DNA of 15,842 bases from DATJPR01 sp035506295 (GTDB lineage: Bacteria; Bacteroidota; Ignavibacteria; UBA10030; UBA6906): the NCBI GenBank assembly GCA_035506295.1, contig DATJPR010000159.1, positions 1-15,842 of the forward strand, read 5' to 3'. Under the pieces are notes generated by a model, which worked only from the letters and a program-made list of their open reading frames with translations, was not told where the DNA came from and ran no database searches. The position numbers and the translations under genes were made by a program. The stretch's first letter is position 1, and each line of letters opens with the position of its first letter. Shown piece by piece: positions 14,567 through 15,842 of the stretch.

Positions 14567-15842
14567 CTAGTAACTGTACCTCAGACTGAGTTGAAGCGTC
14601 CTGGGCGAATAGTCAACGGACTCCTCATTGTGGAGGATGGGCCCGTCGATGACTCTCCTGAAATCTTGATAGGTATAGACCGCATTATTAAAGATGTTCG
14701 TGCCTAAGAGGGCAATCGTCAGCCCTTCGACCGGCAGTTTCTGCTGAAGCGTGAAATCCCACCGATAGATGTTCCCGGTATATTGATCCTCTTCGGGCCG
14801 CGACCCAACGCTCGTGATAACGTTGCCTTGCAGATTAAACGAGATCCTCCCTGAGAATCCCTTGTAGTCGACACCGAATGCGACATTAAGCACGTCATTG
14901 GGCTGGAAGACAAGGCGCGTGTTGTAGATCGTGTCAATAGTGTAGTAGTTGTATAGTGTGTGACCTTTTGCATCCTTGTAGGGGATGGCCCGGTTGATCT
15001 CCTGCTGATAATCCATGTCGGACCAGGTCTTTGTATAATTCACATTCAACACCAGCGAATTCAGCGGCTGCGGGAGGTACCAGAAGTTCGTCTGCCACTC
15101 AAGTTCGAATCCTCGCACGTGGGCGGGATACGGGTTGTTGATATACGAGCCTATCGACGATGAAGCGTCGGGCATCTGCTTGCCCACGTACCCCATGGTG
15201 GCAAATTGCAGGGAATCCGGGAACGATACATTATAGCGATCCAGGTTCCGGAAATAGATGTTTGTATAGTAGAAGAAGTTCTGAATGCGTTTGTAGAACG
15301 GTGCCACGGTAAACAGGCCAATTTCGTTGGAGTAGAACGACAGGGCCGCATCCAGGTTCGTCGACATCGCAGGTTTCAGTTTGGGATTCCCCGCGTATGC
15401 ATATCCGCCCGGTTCGAGGTAGACGTTGGGCATGATTGCATTATAGTCGGGGCGGGAGATGCCTTCTGTGAATGCAAACCGCAGGTCTGACCAATCATTG
15501 AACTTGAAACGAAATTGTGCGTTCGGGAAAATGTTATGGTCCGTGCGATCGATTCTATTGTTGATGCCGGCCTTTGCCATCAGAGAATCCGGCATGATAA
15601 ACGCATCCCCGTACACACTGTGCGTAACATAATCGAAGTTGGCCTTGTACTGCATATTGTACTGCTCGAAGCGCGCGCCGGCGAGGATGGTCAACCGCGG
15701 CCCGATATCGAATGTTCCCATCAAATAGCCCGCACTGAACATCTCGTTGCCGTTGAAATTGTTTTGATAAATTCCCGGCCAGTAGAGCCTCGGGTTCCAG
15801 TCCATTTGGGAAAGAGTCATGAACTGATCATACTTGCCCTTG
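14567..15842 (-). CDS. TonB-dependent receptor, C-terminal beta-barrel part (5' end beyond window)
   Basis: The last 425 or so residues of an outer-membrane receptor that imports large ligands with energy from TonB. The frame is open through base 15842, so the signal peptide, TonB box and plug domain lie outside the window. What is visible is barrel: alternating aromatic and polar strands such as LTILAGARFEQYNMQY, a FRFKFNDWSDLRFAF strand followed by the GISRPDYNAIMPN turn common in these receptors, and later LVLNVNYTKTWSD. It ends LQLSLRYSY, with an aromatic C-terminal residue as expected for barrel insertion. No SusD-like partner follows; the next gene is the beta-helix protein, 103 bases downstream. 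The import substrate is not evident from the visible part; an oligosaccharide is inferred from the neighbouring glycosidases. The C-terminal fragment alone does not tell whether it is of the SusC type. Confidence 0.88.
   Translation of the reverse strand, partial: KGKYDQFMTLSQMDWNPRLYWPGIYQNNFNGNEMFSAGYLMGTFDIGPRLTILAGARFEQYNMQYKANFDYVTHSVYGDAFIMPDSLMAKAGINNRIDRTDHNIFPNAQFRFKFNDWSDLRFAFTEGISRPDYNAIMPNVYLEPGGYAYAGNPKLKPAMSTNLDAALSFYSNEIGLFTVAPFYKRIQNFFYYTNIYFRNLDRYNVSFPDSLQFATMGYVGKQMPDASSSIGSYINNPYPAHVRGFELEWQTNFWYLPQPLNSLVLNVNYTKTWSDMDYQQEINRAIPYKDAKGHTLYNYYTIDTIYNTRLVFQPNDVLNVAFGVDYKGFSGRISFNLQGNVITSVGSRPEEDQYTGNIYRWDFTLQQKLPVEGLTIALLGTNIFNNAVYTYQDFRRVIDGPILHNEESVDYSPRTLQLSLRYSY

Noticed and set aside
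1..15842. CRISPR arrays, tRNA or rRNA genes, insertion sequences and phage genes
   Set aside because: No regularly spaced repeats, cloverleaf-like sequences or transposase or integrase motifs were recognised on either strand.

Overview
The window (15,842 bases, moderately GC-rich) is an accessory polysaccharide-degradation locus. Every gene I can support lies on the minus strand, so it reads right to left. Two of the proteins end in a type IX secretion (Por) sorting domain with the QNYPNPFNP...SGVYFY pattern. Together with a TonB-dependent outer-membrane receptor, this points to a Gram-negative member of the Bacteroidota/Ignavibacteria/Calditrichota (FCB) assemblage. Ignavibacteria-like bacteria are my best guess, by inference only.

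Layout in transcription order: (1) C-terminal half of a TonB-dependent receptor, cut by the right edge (14567-15842). (2) A secreted right-handed beta-helix-like protein with a T9SS sorting domain (12661-14463). (3) A 374-base structured intergenic region with several inverted repeats, one of them a plausible intrinsic terminator. (4) A periplasmic SurA/PpiC-like peptidyl-prolyl isomerase (10514-12268). (5) A solute:sodium symporter of the SGLT type (8460-10274), an 80-residue two-helix membrane protein (8206-8448) and a GH9 glycosidase (5663-8209), packed with 11-base spacing and then an ATGA overlap. (6) A GH10 endo-xylanase with two N-terminal carbohydrate-binding-like modules and a T9SS sorting domain (3194-5584). 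(7) A fused multi-pass membrane/spermidine-synthase-like protein (699-3065). (8) A left-truncated aldo/keto reductase (1-687).

Working model (inference): the GH10 enzyme is exported through T9SS and cuts xylan. The GH9 enzyme, which has only a signal peptide, works on beta-glucan or related oligosaccharides in the periplasm or at the outer membrane. The TonB receptor brings oligosaccharides across the outer membrane, and the symporter with its small partner carries the resulting sugar inward. The isomerase may help fold the many envelope proteins. The membrane SpeE-like protein and the aldo/keto reductase have no obvious role in the pathway, although a sugar-reducing role for the reductase is possible. 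No SusD-like gene, regulator, tRNA, rRNA, CRISPR array or transposase is seen inside the window. Most of the content is recognisable families. The less explained parts are the coupled small membrane protein, the altered substrate-site residues of the xylanase, the SpeE-like protein that has lost the usual catalytic motif, and the hairpin-rich gap at 12287-12660.
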